DNA of 64,000 bases, from NCBI RefSeq assembly GCF_003352465.1, contig NZ_CP031153.1, forward strand, positions 1,416,465 through 1,480,464, read 5' to 3'. Below, piece after piece: positions 17,686-27,030 of the stretch. The stretch comes from Kordia sp. SMS9 (lineage in GTDB: Bacteria > Bacteroidota > Bacteroidia > Flavobacteriales > Flavobacteriaceae). Below the pieces are notes generated by a model, which was not told the DNA's origin, did no database searches, and saw nothing but the letters and a program-made list of their open reading frames with translations. Position numbers and translations under genes: made by a program. Numbering within the stretch: position 1 is the stretch's first letter; every line of letters begins with the position of its first letter.

Positions 17686-20037
17686 ATGGCAAAAAAGCAG
17701 GTCAACAACAAAAAACAAAAACCTACCAAATTTAGAAAATTCGTCAAGTGGTTTTGGATTGTCTTCGCAGGAGGAATTTCCAGTATCATCTTATTATTTT
17801 TATTAGCTTCTTGGGGAGCTTTGGGTGATATGCCTTCGTTTGAAATCTTAGAAAATCCACAAACAAACTTAGCATCACAGGTGATTTCTGCCGACGGAAA
17901 AATATTAGGAAAATACTATCTAAAAGATAACAGAACACCTGTTAATTACAAAGAACTACCAAAAGATTTGGTCAACGCACTCATTGCGACAGAAGATGCG
18001 CGTTTTCACGATCATTCCGGAATTGATGTACGCGGAACTGTGAGAGCATTTGCATACTTAGGAAGCAAAGGTGGAGCGAGTACCATTTCGCAACAGTTGG
18101 CACGACAATTATTTGTAGGTGTCCGATCGAGAAATTTATTCGAAGCTGGGATACAGAAAATCAAAGAATGGGTCATTGCGACACGCTTAGAACGCCAATA
18201 CACCAAAGAAGAAATCATTGCGATGTATTTCAATATTTACGATTTTGGAAACAACGCCGATGGAATTCGCTCTGCGGCGCGAATTTACTTTGGGAAAGAG
18301 CCGAAAGAATTGAAAATAGAAGAATCGGCAATGTTGGTAGGCATGTTTGTAAACTCTTCTTTATTTAATCCAAGAAAAAGACCAGAACGCGTAAAAGCTC
18401 GACGAAATGTAGTGCTTGGGCAAATGTATAAATACGATTACATTACCGAAGCAGTAAAAGACTCATTGCAAGAATTACCATTGGTCATAGATTACAATCC
18501 AGAATCGCATAATGAAGGTTTAGGAACGTATTTTAGAGAACACTTAAAAGGATTTTTGAAGAAATGGATCAAAGAAAATCCTAAAAATGCCAAAGGTGAT
18601 AAGTACAATATTTATCTCGACGGATTAAAAATTTATACGACGATTGATTCGCGCATGCAAAAATATGCAGAAGAATCTGTGGAAGAGCACATGAAAAAAC
18701 TGCAAGCAGAATTCTACCATCAAAACACGAAAAAACGGAATAAAAATGCACCATTTGCCAAAGATGTTGAGCAAAAATCTATTGATTTCGCTTTAGAAAG
18801 AGCCATACGACAATCCGAACGTTGGCGCATCATGGAATCAGAAGGAAAATCAGAAAAAGACATCATAGCTTCTTTTGATCGAAAAACACCGATGACCGTT
18901 TTTTCATGGACACACAAAAACAATCGCATCGACACCATTATGACGCCGCGTGATTCTATCAAGTATTCAAAATTCTTTTTGCGTGCAAGTTTTATGTCGT
19001 TAGAACCACAATCAGGAAAAGTAAAAGCGTGGGTTGGCGGTATCAATTATAGAAACTTTAAATATGACATGGTCAAACAAGGAAAGCGTCAAATTGGTTC
19101 TACATTTAAGCCTTTTGTATACGCTACCGCGATTGATCAATTGCACTTATCACCTTGCGATTCTATGCCAAACGGACCGTTTTGTATTGAAGAAGGCAAA
19201 TACGGTTTGTTAGAACCTTGGTGTCCAAAAAACTCCGATGGAAAATACGAAGGCATGCGAACGCTGAAAGGTGCGTTGGGAAGCTCGGTAAATACAGTGA
19301 CAGCGCGTTTAATGGACAAAGTAGGTCCAGCCAATGTGCGCTCTTTAGCACAGCGATTGGGTGTAGAATCTGAAATACCAGAAGCACCATCCATTGCTTT
19401 AGGAACACCAGATATTTCACTCTACGAAATGTTGGGTGCGTACGGAACTTTTGTCAATAAAGGGGTGTACGTAAAACCCGTAATTGTGACACGAATTGAA
19501 GATAAAAACGGAACCATTCTTTACGAATTTGTGCCAGAAACCAAAGATGTATTGAGTGAAGAAGTTGCGTATACCGTTGTCAACTTGATGGAAGGTGTTA
19601 CCACAAATGGTTCGGGAAAAAGATTGCGCCACAAGGGAATGGAAAGAAACCATGTATACAAAGATATCATGACAGGGTATCCATACCAATTCAAAAATCC
19701 AATCGCAGGAAAAACAGGAACCACACAAAACAACAGTGATGGTTGGTTTATTGGAATGGTACCTAATTTAATTTCTGGAGCTTGGGTTGGAGGCGAAGAT
19801 CGTCAAATTCGCTTTGCGAGCACAACCTACGGACAAGGAGCTTCCATGGCATTGCCAATTTGGGGATTATTTATGAAGAAATGCTATGCAGATACTTCGT
19901 TATCTGTTTCGGCAGACAAATTCCCAAAACCTGACGAAGAAGATATGACGATCAGAGTGGATTGTGACAAAGTTACGACCACTAAAGACGATACCAAAGA
20001 AGATCCTAATGATAAATTGGAAGGAATTGATTTTTGA
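17686..20037 (+). CDS. Class A penicillin-binding protein 1A
   Basis: 783 aa. A Lys-rich cytoplasmic tail and one membrane helix (~22-44) are followed by a family GT51 transglycosylase domain with catalytic ATEDARFHDHSG (E103) and GASTISQQLARQL. The transpeptidase domain has STFK (S472-K475), SVN (near 529) and KTGT (K676-G678). It polymerises and cross-links peptidoglycan in the periplasm. It starts 19 bp after gldH, so co-transcription is likely. All catalytic motifs are intact and the size is normal. Confidence 0.95.
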   Translation: MAKKQVNNKKQKPTKFRKFVKWFWIVFAGGISSIILLFLLASWGALGDMPSFEILENPQTNLASQVISADGKILGKYYLKDNRTPVNYKELPKDLVNALIATEDARFHDHSGIDVRGTVRAFAYLGSKGGASTISQQLARQLFVGVRSRNLFEAGIQKIKEWVIATRLERQYTKEEIIAMYFNIYDFGNNADGIRSAARIYFGKEPKELKIEESAMLVGMFVNSSLFNPRKRPERVKARRNVVLGQMYKYDYITEAVKDSLQELPLVIDYNPESHNEGLGTYFREHLKGFLKKWIKENPKNAKGDKYNIYLDGLKIYTTIDSRMQKYAEESVEEHMKKLQAEFYHQNTKKRNKNAPFAKDVEQKSIDFALERAIRQSERWRIMESEGKSEKDIIASFDRKTPMTVFSWTHKNNRIDTIMTPRDSIKYSKFFLRASFMSLEPQSGKVKAWVGGINYRNFKYDMVKQGKRQIGSTFKPFVYATAIDQLHLSPCDSMPNGPFCIEEGKYGLLEPWCPKNSDGKYEGMRTLKGALGSSVNTVTARLMDKVGPANVRSLAQRLGVESEIPEAPSIALGTPDISLYEMLGAYGTFVNKGVYVKPVIVTRIEDKNGTILYEFVPETKDVLSEEVAYTVVNLMEGVTTNGSGKRLRHKGMERNHVYKDIMTGYPYQFKNPIAGKTGTTQNNSDGWFIGMVPNLISGAWVGGEDRQIRFASTTYGQGASMALPIWGLFMKKCYADTSLSVSADKFPKPDEEDMTIRVDCDKVTTTKDDTKEDPNDKLEGIDF

Positions 20038-20083
20038 TTAAAAGAATTCCTGTTGGGCATTACTCAGCACTTGGCAAAAGTAT

Positions 20084-20698
20084 ATGAAAGATAAAAATCA
20101 GCTCATAAGATTGATTGTGATTTTAGGAATTGGAATCTTTCTAATGTATCAAGTTTATCAGTTCAAATTTTCTTTTTTTGTATTTGATGGAATCATATTT
20201 GGTACAATAGCATTTTTTGGTAGTACATATTGGATTTGGGCTGTTTATAAAGATATTCGAGCATATAAATCGACTAAGAACAGTCGTTTTTTAATGATAC
20301 CAAGTATAGGAATAGCTTTTATAGCAGTAATTGCAGGATTGAACTGGAAAAATAACGCCGAATTCAACAAGCAGACTTTAGTTCGTGCGTATTATGATGG
20401 AGATTTTAATGGAACAAGTATTGACTTCAAAGAGGATGGAACCTATATTTTTGATAACCAAGCAATAGGATTTAGCACGTATGTTTACGGTAATTATAAA
20501 ATCAACGGACAATCAATTCGTTTAGAAAGAAGCGAAATTGATAATGTCATTAAAACCGATTTGCTCGAAATCAAAAATATTGTGGAAAATGGAATTGATC
20601 ATTTGGCTGGAACCTATATTTTTCAAATAGAACCCAATGGAAATGAGTTAAAACTTGCTACTAAATTTAGAGTTGTTGAAGACAATAGAAAAAAATAG
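20084..20698 (+). CDS. Membrane protein with lipocalin-like C-terminus
   Basis: 204 aa. Three membrane helices are likely in the first 85 residues (IVILGIGIFLMYQVY, FDGIIFGTIAFFGSTYWIW, MIPSIGIAFIAVIAG). The C-terminal ~110 residues are beta-rich with GTSIDFKEDGTYIFDN and GNYKINGQSIRLE, a pattern resembling lipocalin-like or META-type beta sheets. No named family was recognised. It stands 46 bp after the PBP1A gene on the same strand and could be the last gene of that operon. Confidence 0.65.
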   Translation: MKDKNQLIRLIVILGIGIFLMYQVYQFKFSFFVFDGIIFGTIAFFGSTYWIWAVYKDIRAYKSTKNSRFLMIPSIGIAFIAVIAGLNWKNNAEFNKQTLVRAYYDGDFNGTSIDFKEDGTYIFDNQAIGFSTYVYGNYKINGQSIRLERSEIDNVIKTDLLEIKNIVENGIDHLAGTYIFQIEPNGNELKLATKFRVVEDNRKK

Positions 20699-20829
20699 AT
20701 TTCTCATTATAGTTCTAACCTTCATTACAAAGCTTATTATAGAATTTGGCTTAAACTCAGATTAAATTATTCCTAAAAATTCAAAACATCTTTTAAAAAT
20801 TTCGTAATTTTCAATCAAACTATTGATTG

Positions 20830-21528
20830 ATGATTAACAAAAAGATACATTCTGTGCAAAAAGCCGTTGCAGGCGTTACTGATAATATGACGTTGATGCT
20901 TGGCGGTTTTGGATTGTGCGGAATTCCCGAAAATGCCATTGCCGAATTGGTACAACTTGGTGTTACAAATTTAACGTGCATCTCAAATAATGCAGGTGTG
21001 GACGATTTTGGACTTGGATTATTATTGCAAGGACGACAAATAAAAAAAATGATTTCTTCGTATGTGGGTGAAAACGACGAATTTGAACGTCAAATGTTGT
21101 CGGGCGAATTGGAAGTAGAACTCACACCACAAGGAACGCTTGCCGAAAAATGTAGAGCTGCACAGGCAGGATTTCCTGCATTTTATACACCAGCAGGTTA
21201 TGGAACCGAAGTTGCTGAAGGAAAAGAATCCAGAGAATTTAACGGAAAAATGTACATTTTAGAAAAAGCCTACGAAGCCGATTTTGCGTTTGTAAAAGCT
21301 TGGAAAGGTGACGAAGCTGGAAACTTAATCTTCAAAGGAACTGCACGCAACTTTAATCCGTGTATGTGTGGCGCCGCCAAAATTACGGTGGCTGAGGTAG
21401 AAGAATTGGTGCCTGCGGGCGAATTAGATCCGAATCAAATACACATTCCTGGGATTTTTGTACAACGTATTTTTCAAGGAGCGCATTATGAAAAAAGAAT
21501 AGAGCAACGCACCGTACGCAGTCGTTAA
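20830..21528 (+). CDS. scoA: 3-oxoacid CoA-transferase subunit A
   Basis: 232 aa from ATG 20830. It has the family I CoA-transferase alpha-subunit features: [16 protein letters not shown] (CoA-binding GGFG), [13 protein letters not shown] and the [14 protein letters not shown] core. With the beta subunit it moves CoA from succinyl-CoA to acetoacetate or similar acids. The subunit genes are normally adjacent; here they are 1,286 bp apart, separated by an inserted gene and repeats. The stop codon lies inside the first unit of a tandem-repeat array. Confidence 0.93.
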   Translation: MINKKIHSVQKAVAGVTDNMTLMLGGFGLCGIPENAIAELVQLGVTNLTCISNNAGVDDFGLGLLLQGRQIKKMISSYVGENDEFERQMLSGELEVELTPQGTLAEKCRAAQAGFPAFYTPAGYGTEVAEGKESREFNGKMYILEKAYEADFAFVKAWKGDEAGNLIFKGTARNFNPCMCGAAKITVAEVEELVPAGELDPNQIHIPGIFVQRIFQGAHYEKRIEQRTVRSR

Positions 21529-21945
21529 TTTGATGATTTGAAGATGGTTTAATTTGAAAATGATGTATCAAAGAACAGTTGGATGAGAAATGACAGGTAT
21601 AAGGTAATTGTACAACCAGCGAGATGCAGTTATTAATTTGATGATTTGAAGATGGTTTAATTTGAAAATGATGTATCAAAGAACAGTTTGATGAGAAATG
21701 ACAGGTATAAGGTAATTTTACAACCAAGCGAGATGCAGTTATTAATTTGATGATTTGAAGATGGTTTAATTTGAAAATGATGTATCATGGACAGTTGGAT
21801 GAGAAATGACAAGCATAAGGTAATTGTACAACCAGCGAGATGCAGTTATTGATTTGATGATTTGAAGATGGTTTAATTTGAAAATGATGAATCAAAGAAT
21901 AGTTAAATGAGAAACGACAAGGACAACGTAATTGTACAACTAACT
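21525..21945 (+). repeat. Tandem array, about four units of 107-109 bp
   Basis: Units begin TTAATTTGATGATTTG (last: TTGATTTGATGATTTG) at 21525, 21633, 21742 and 21849, spacing 108, 109 and 107 bp. The last unit runs into the coding start of the four-helix-bundle gene. Each earlier unit carries a decayed copy of that gene start (ATGAGAAATGACAGG) followed by a sequence resembling the scoA terminus. The array therefore arose by duplicating the scoA-to-gene junction. Confidence 0.9.
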
Positions 21946-22260
21946 TTTGAATTTTCTCTTCAAGTTATTAAGTTCTCTGAAGAATTAAGGAGTTTGCATA
22001 AATACGAAATGAGTTCTCAAATTTTTAGAAGTGGAACGTCCATAGGAGCGAACATAAGAGAAGCGCAAAATGCAGAAAGTAAAGCAGATTTTATTCATAA
22101 GTTTAAGATTTCTGCGAAAGAAGCAGACGAATTGGAATATTGGTTGTTATTATGTGAGAAATCAGAGTTTTATCCAAATCCGACAAAAAAACTATTTTCA
22201 GATTTGACATCCATCATAAAAATAATAAGTAAAATCATAGCAACCGCTAAACGAAGATGA
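21907..22260 (+). CDS. Four-helix-bundle protein, 23S rRNA-IVS family
   Basis: 117 aa. It matches the four helix bundle/S23 ribosomal intervening-sequence protein family: the N-terminal FEFSLQVIKFSEEL helix, then SSQIFRSGTSIGANIREAQN, the family hallmark, and KISAKEADELEYWL. The family also includes relatives of Avd, the accessory protein of diversity-generating retroelements, but no reverse transcriptase is visible here. It sits between scoA and scoB, flanked by two unrelated repeat arrays, which marks it as an insertion. Function in these orphan settings is unknown. Confidence 0.9.
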   Translation: MRNDKDNVIVQLTFEFSLQVIKFSEELRSLHKYEMSSQIFRSGTSIGANIREAQNAESKADFIHKFKISAKEADELEYWLLLCEKSEFYPNPTKKLFSDLTSIIKIISKIIATAKRR

Positions 22261-22299
22261 ACATGAGCGTTGTTAAAATAAAGTAGTATCTAATTTCAA

Positions 22300-22814
22300 A
22301 TCAATACATTTTCAAACAAAAAAAGAATAAAAAGAGTCAAAATATTTAGTTTGATAGAGCAGCGTTTCTAAAGTTGAACAAAATATAGAACGGAAAAGAG
22401 TTGCATTATCAAATTTTCAAATCGACATATTTTCAAACAAAAAAAGAATAAAAAAGAGTCAAAATATTTAGTTTGATAGAGCAGCGTTTCTAAAGTTGAA
22501 CAAAGTATACAACGGAAAAGAATCGCATTATCAAATTTTCAAATCGACACATTTTCAAACAAAAAAGAATAAAAAAAGAGTCAAAATATTTAGTTTGATA
22601 GAGCAGCGTTTCTAAAGTTGAACAAAGTATACAACGGAAAAGAATCGCATTATCAAATTTTCAAATCGACACATTTTCAAACAAAAAAGAATAAAAAAGA
22701 GTCAAAATATTTAGTTTGATAGAGCAGCGTTTCTAAAGTTGAACAAAATATACAACGGAAAAGAGTTGCATTATCAAATTTTCAAATCGACACATTTTCA
22801 AATCAAATAAAAAG
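22300..22814 (+). repeat. Tandem array, four units of about 122 bp
   Basis: The marker GTTTGATAGAGCAGCG occurs at 22349, 22471, 22593 and 22714 (spacing 122, 122 and 121 bp), and the flanking sequence is nearly identical between copies apart from small changes in an A run. Units contain no open frame and no palindromic core. The array ends directly against the scoB start codon, so the scoB leader is made of repeat sequence. Confidence 0.9.
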
Positions 22815-23468
22815 ATGTTAGACAAAAACGGAATCGCAAAACGAATTGCAAAAGAAGTAAGAGATGGATACTATGTAAACTTAGGAATCGGAATTCCTAC
22901 GTTGGTGGCTAATTTTGTAAGAGATGATATAGAAGTAGAATTTCAAAGTGAAAACGGCGTGCTCGGAATGGGACCTTTTCCTTTTGAAGGAGAAGAAGAT
23001 GCCGATATTATCAATGCAGGAAAACAAACCATTACCACCTTGCCAGGCGCTAGTTTTTTTGACTCCGCTACGAGTTTCTCTATGATTCGAGGCAAACATG
23101 TCGATTTAACAATTTTGGGCGCCATGGAAGTTGCGGAGAACGGAGATATTGCCAATTGGAAAATTCCAGGGAAAATGGTCAAAGGAATGGGCGGCGCAAT
23201 GGATTTGGTCGCTTCTGCAGAAAATATCATTGTGGCAATGATGCACACCAATAAAAGAGGTGCTTCCAAACTATTGAAAAAATGTTCCTTACCACTTACG
23301 GGAGTTGGTTGTGTAAAGAAAGTGGTGACCAATTTAGCCGTTTTAGAAATTACTTCTGATGGTTTTATATTATTAGAAAGAGCGCCTGGCGTAAGTGTTG
23401 AAGAAATTGAAAAGGCTACGGAAGGCAATTTGATAGTAAACGGCGATATTCCAGAAATGCAACTTTAA
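22815..23468 (+). CDS. scoB: 3-oxoacid CoA-transferase subunit B
   Basis: 217 aa. The beta-subunit signatures are present: YYVNLGIGIPTLVANFV near 20-36 and ENGVLGMGPFP (the catalytic-Glu region SENGxLG, E51 or nearby), then GGAMDLVASA. It forms the heteromeric transferase with the alpha subunit encoded 1.3 kb upstream. Its ATG abuts a tandem-repeat array, so expression may depend on read-through or a promoter in the repeats. A diverged duplicate of its last 48 codons lies at 24006-24152. Confidence 0.93.
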   Translation: MLDKNGIAKRIAKEVRDGYYVNLGIGIPTLVANFVRDDIEVEFQSENGVLGMGPFPFEGEEDADIINAGKQTITTLPGASFFDSATSFSMIRGKHVDLTILGAMEVAENGDIANWKIPGKMVKGMGGAMDLVASAENIIVAMMHTNKRGASKLLKKCSLPLTGVGCVKKVVTNLAVLEITSDGFILLERAPGVSVEEIEKATEGNLIVNGDIPEMQL

Positions 23469-23492
23469 TAAGAATGTGTAATTAAAAAAAGT

Positions 23493-23531
23493 AAAACTCC
23501 TAAGTTATATATTAAATACTTAGGAGTTTTT
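23493..23531. terminator. Bidirectional terminator between scoB and peptide gene
   Basis: The 13-bp stem AAAACTCCTAAGT/ACTTAGGAGTTTT has flanking A and T runs. It serves scoB on plus and the GG-leader peptide gene on minus. Confidence 0.8.
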
Positions 23532-23605
23532 ATGCAATTATTAAGTTTACAAAACCATGTAATAGTTTGATAATCATATACTTATTTTACATAGAATAGC
23601 ATAAA

Positions 23606-23830
23606 TTAATTACACATAGTTCCTGGCTGTTTTGATGTATCTGTGAATGTTTCTATAGGAGTGGTATCATCATTACAAGTTCCATGAGGGATTTGTGACC
23701 TGCATGAATTGCAGTCCGAAGGTCCTTCTTCTGTTTCTCCAAATACTGGACGATTTCCTCCATTGATAACTTGTAAATTAGAAATAGACTTTTTGTTTAG
23801 CTCTAATGATTTAAGATTCTTTTTTTTCAT
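23606..23830 (-). CDS. GG-leader peptide precursor (class I lanthipeptide-like)
   Basis: 74 aa from ATG 23830; the longer in-frame start at 23890 is rejected because other members begin MKK. The leader MKKKNLKSLELNKKSISNL ends in NGG (near residues 24-25). The core is Cys/Ser/Thr-rich (CNSCRSQIPHGTC, TFTDTSKQPGTMC), as in precursors annotated in this phylum as class I lanthipeptides. No modification enzyme is nearby. It lies between scoB and a relic of scoB, so it probably arrived with a rearrangement. Confidence 0.75.
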   Translation of the reverse strand: MKKKNLKSLELNKKSISNLQVINGGNRPVFGETEEGPSDCNSCRSQIPHGTCNDDTTPIETFTDTSKQPGTMCN

Positions 23831-24005
23831 TTTGTATTTTATATAAGTTAATATTTTTTCAATTCTACAAATAAAATTTTTTGTATACAAAGTTTTGAGA
23901 TTAAATTAACACAGGTAAATTGTTATTTTTATGTAAAAAAAATAAGTAAAATTCTTAAAAAAAATGTACATTAATAATTACAAGATTAAATTGTGTTAAA
24001 AAATT

Positions 24006-24152
24006 GTGACAAACCTTGCTGTTTTAAACGTTACAACAGAAGGATTTGAATTGCTCGAAAGAGTTCTTGGTGTTTCAGTAGAAGAAATCAAAAATGCGAC
24101 TGAAGGAAACTTAATTATAAACGGAGATATTCCAGAAATGCAGCTCGATTAG
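24006..24152 (+). pseudogene. Relic of scoB 3' end
   Basis: The 48 codons from VTNLAVLNVTTEGFELLER to the terminal NGDIPEMQLD align without gaps to the end of scoB, with about 10 differences in 47 positions (roughly 79% identity by eye). An in-frame TAA at 23997 closes it upstream and no start precedes it. It keeps its own terminator. This indicates an ancestral second scoB, or a recombination scar. Confidence 0.85.
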
Positions 24153-24180
24153 TATTTTCATAAAAACAATAAATTTTCAA

Positions 24181-24218
24181 AAAAAAGTGTCATATTCTCA
24201 AAAATGCGACACTTTTTT
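24181..24218 (+). terminator. Terminator after the scoB relic
   Basis: Stem AAAAAGTGTC/GACACTTTTT with a 16-nt loop and a T run, 29 bp past the relic stop. The rest of the gap to 24453 has no supportable gene. Confidence 0.7.
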
Positions 24219-24453
24219 TGTGAATTCATTAAAAAAAGTAATAAATGTTTTAGCCTATATATTTCACAGATAATAATCAGAAAATCAAAGGATTATAAAA
24301 TTGTTAATTCTTACGAATACTCGAAAGTTTTCGTGCATTTCATCGAAAAAATCAGTATTCTACCGTGTAATTCACAAAAAATTAACATATTTGGGACGCT
24401 TTTAACAAATGTGTTAAAAAAATAGAGTGCTAATTAACCTAAATACTTTTTTT

Positions 24454-26682
24454 ATGAAAAAACAAATTACTTTACTCTTATTGAGTTTTCTATTTGTTGG
24501 AATGCTATCGGCTCAAGATCGAAATTGTTCCTCAATGGATAACTTACAATACAGAAAACAACTCGATCCACAATTGGAAGCACGCATGCAGCAAATTGAG
24601 GATTTTACAAGACAACAAATTCAATTATACGGAACACCTAAAAGTATCTCTGGAAATGTAATTACAATTCCTGTAGTAGTACATGTTGTTTATAGAACCA
24701 GCCAAGAAAACATTAGCGATGCACAAATACAATCGCAAATAGATGTATTAAACGAAGATTTTAGAAGAACAAACGCGGATGCGGACAACAGATGGTCGCA
24801 AGCGGTAGATACAGAAATTCAATTCTGTTTGGCTTCTGTTGATCCGAACGGTAATCCTACCACAGGAATCACAAGAACATCAACTACTAGAACTTCTTTT
24901 GGGACAAATGATGCTATCAAAAGTGCATCTCAAGGCGGAGTTAATGCTTGGGATACTTCTCAATACCTAAACATGTGGGTAGGAAACATTGGTGGAGGAA
25001 TCTTAGGATACGCACAATTTCCAGGTGGAAATGCTTCTACTGACGGAGTTGTGATGAGCCCACAATATTTTGGAAGTAGTGCTAAAGGATCAGGATTTTA
25101 CCTGTCAGCTCCTTTCGATTTAGGAAGAACAACTACACACGAAGTAGGTCACTTTTTAAACTTACGTCATATTTGGGGAGATGGAAACTGTAACGTAGAT
25201 GATTTTGTATCTGATACACCAAATTCCGATGGTCCAAACTATGGATGTACACCAACACACGTTTCTTGTTCAAGTACAGACATGGTCCAAAACTATATGG
25301 ATTACTCAGATGATGGATGTATGAACTTATATACAGCTGGACAAAAAGCACGTATGCGTGCTGTATTAAATTCTGGCGGTGTACGAAGAAGTTTAGCATT
25401 ATCAGATAAATGTAGTTCAACACCACCACCGCCACCAACATGTGATGACGGAGTTCAAAATGGTGATGAAACTGGAGTAGATTGTGGAGGTTCATCATGT
25501 GCGCCATGTCAATCAGGTTGCTCGGATAATGAAGTAATTTTAACGATTACATTTGATAATTACCCTGAAGAAACTTCTTGGTCGTTAGTAACTGACGGAG
25601 GATCAAGCGTGGCATCTGGAAGCTACTCGGCTGCAAATGCAGATGGTTCAACGGTTACAGAAACGTTATGTTTACCAAACGATTGCTATACATTTACAAT
25701 TAATGATGCGTACGGAGACGGAATTTGCTGTTCTTACGGAAACGGATCGTATACATTAACAGGACCGGGCGGAGTAATTCAGTCTGGAGGAAGTTTTGGT
25801 TCATCTGAAACTACAGAATTCTGTGTAGGTAGCACACCGCCGCCAACACCAACTTGTGATGATGGAATTCAGAATGGTGACGAAACAGGCATTGACTGTG
25901 GAGGTTCATCATGTGCGCCATGTCAAACTGGAGGAACTACAGTATTACACGAAGGATTCTTTGAAACTGGCCTAGACGGATGGCAAGATGGAGGAAGCGA
26001 CTGTTTCCGTTACAACGGATCACGTTCGTACGAAGGATCATTCTCTATCCGTTTACGTGACAACTCTGGAACTGCTTCGGCAATGACTTCAGAAACCTTT
26101 GATTTAACCCCATTCAATCAAGTAGAATTTAACTTCTATTTCTATCCAAATTCAATGGAAAATGGAGAAGATTTCTGGGTACGTTATTTCGATGGATCTT
26201 CTTGGAGTACGGTAGCAACCTATGCGAGTGGAAGTAGCTTTACCAATGGAAGCTTCTATACAGCAACTGTGACCTTAGACAGTAGTCAAGTAAACTTTGC
26301 CTCTAACTCACGATTCAGAGTACAGTGTGATGCAAGTGCCAATGCAGATCAAGTTTATATTGATCAAGTAACCATCACAGGTATCAACGGAGGTGCAAGA
26401 ACAAAAGCGGATGGAATACAAGTATTGCGTAGCGGACCACCAAGCACTTCAAGCAATGATCTTTTAATAACACCAACCATTACACGTGGTGATATTACAG
26501 TGAACTTAGCAAGCTATAACGTTAATTCAGCGTATAGAATCTTAAATTTACTCGGTCAAACTGTACAAGAAGGAAGCTTGAAAGACGGGCGACTAAATGT
26601 AAGCGTACTGAAAACAGGTGTATACTTGTTAGAAGTAACGGATGAAGAAGAAACAATTATTCAGAAGTTTGTAAAGCAATAA
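24454..26682 (+). CDS. Secreted M43-type zinc metalloprotease with T9SS sorting domain
   Basis: 742 aa from ATG 24454. A signal peptide (MKKQITLLLLSFLFVGMLSA) precedes a pappalysin-like domain with HEVGHFLNLRH (H229, E230, H233, H239) and the downstream Met-turn-like QNYMDYSDDGCMN. Two copies of a Cys-rich module (CDDGxQNGDETGxDCGG) flank a beta domain containing FDNYPEETSW and DAYGDGICC. A MAM/jelly-roll-like region and a C-terminal type IX sorting domain (IQKFVKQ end) follow. It probably degrades extracellular protein. The FDNYPEETSW domain recurs in the subtilisin at 44143-47979. Confidence 0.92.
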   Translation: MKKQITLLLLSFLFVGMLSAQDRNCSSMDNLQYRKQLDPQLEARMQQIEDFTRQQIQLYGTPKSISGNVITIPVVVHVVYRTSQENISDAQIQSQIDVLNEDFRRTNADADNRWSQAVDTEIQFCLASVDPNGNPTTGITRTSTTRTSFGTNDAIKSASQGGVNAWDTSQYLNMWVGNIGGGILGYAQFPGGNASTDGVVMSPQYFGSSAKGSGFYLSAPFDLGRTTTHEVGHFLNLRHIWGDGNCNVDDFVSDTPNSDGPNYGCTPTHVSCSSTDMVQNYMDYSDDGCMNLYTAGQKARMRAVLNSGGVRRSLALSDKCSSTPPPPPTCDDGVQNGDETGVDCGGSSCAPCQSGCSDNEVILTITFDNYPEETSWSLVTDGGSSVASGSYSAANADGSTVTETLCLPNDCYTFTINDAYGDGICCSYGNGSYTLTGPGGVIQSGGSFGSSETTEFCVGSTPPPTPTCDDGIQNGDETGIDCGGSSCAPCQTGGTTVLHEGFFETGLDGWQDGGSDCFRYNGSRSYEGSFSIRLRDNSGTASAMTSETFDLTPFNQVEFNFYFYPNSMENGEDFWVRYFDGSSWSTVATYASGSSFTNGSFYTATVTLDSSQVNFASNSRFRVQCDASANADQVYIDQVTITGINGGARTKADGIQVLRSGPPSTSSNDLLITPTITRGDITVNLASYNVNSAYRILNLLGQTVQEGSLKDGRLNVSVLKTGVYLLEVTDEEETIIQKFVKQ

Positions 26683-26715
26683 GCGACAACTTCTCAGTAT
26701 ATTTTATACAAATGG

Positions 26716-26748
26716 AAACTCCCAAGTGTGAACGCTTGGGAGTTTTTT
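26716..26748 (+). terminator. Terminator of the M43 protease gene
   Basis: Stem AAACTCCCAAG/CTTGGGAGTTT (26716-26726 and 26735-26745) followed by a T run, 34 bp past the stop codon. Confidence 0.85.
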
Positions 26749-26884
26749 TATGTCGTACAGATATGTTGATTCTTTCTCTGTTTTACCACGAATTCACGAA
26801 TGTTTTTCAAACTTTTCCTTTTTAGGAATAAACACTAATTTTTTAGGTGTTTCAGTTTGAAGAATTTTGACGTTTCTATTAAAA

Positions 26885-26930
26885 TATAAAATAACAAAGC
26901 GGACTCACTAAAAAGCAAGTGCCGCTTTGC
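26885..26930 (-). terminator. Possible terminator of the AraC-type gene
   Basis: On the minus strand the arms CAAAGCGG and CCGCTTTG (26922-26929 and 26895-26902) are followed by a T-rich stretch. A second inverted pair, AAAACAGC/GCTGTTTT, spans 26939-27001, nearer the stop codon at 27031. Either could end the transcript. Confidence 0.45.
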
Positions 26931-27030
26931 TGAACTAAAAAACAGCGTTACCTAAAGATTCCCCAATCCAACGTGATACTTAACTACCAACGGCTGTTTT
27001 CTAGCATAATAACCAACTAACTAAATTATG

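Noticed and set aside
21907..22260. Four-helix-bundle gene as part of a diversity-generating retroelement
   Set aside because: No reverse transcriptase and no template/variable repeat pair with adenine-biased changes could be seen.
21525..22814. Repeat arrays as a CRISPR array
   Set aside because: Units of 108 and 122 bp are repeated almost whole with no variable spacers, and there is no cas gene.
24204..24425. A 73-aa plus-strand frame before the M43 protease
   Set aside because: Its start lies in the terminator loop of the scoB relic and its composition is non-coding.
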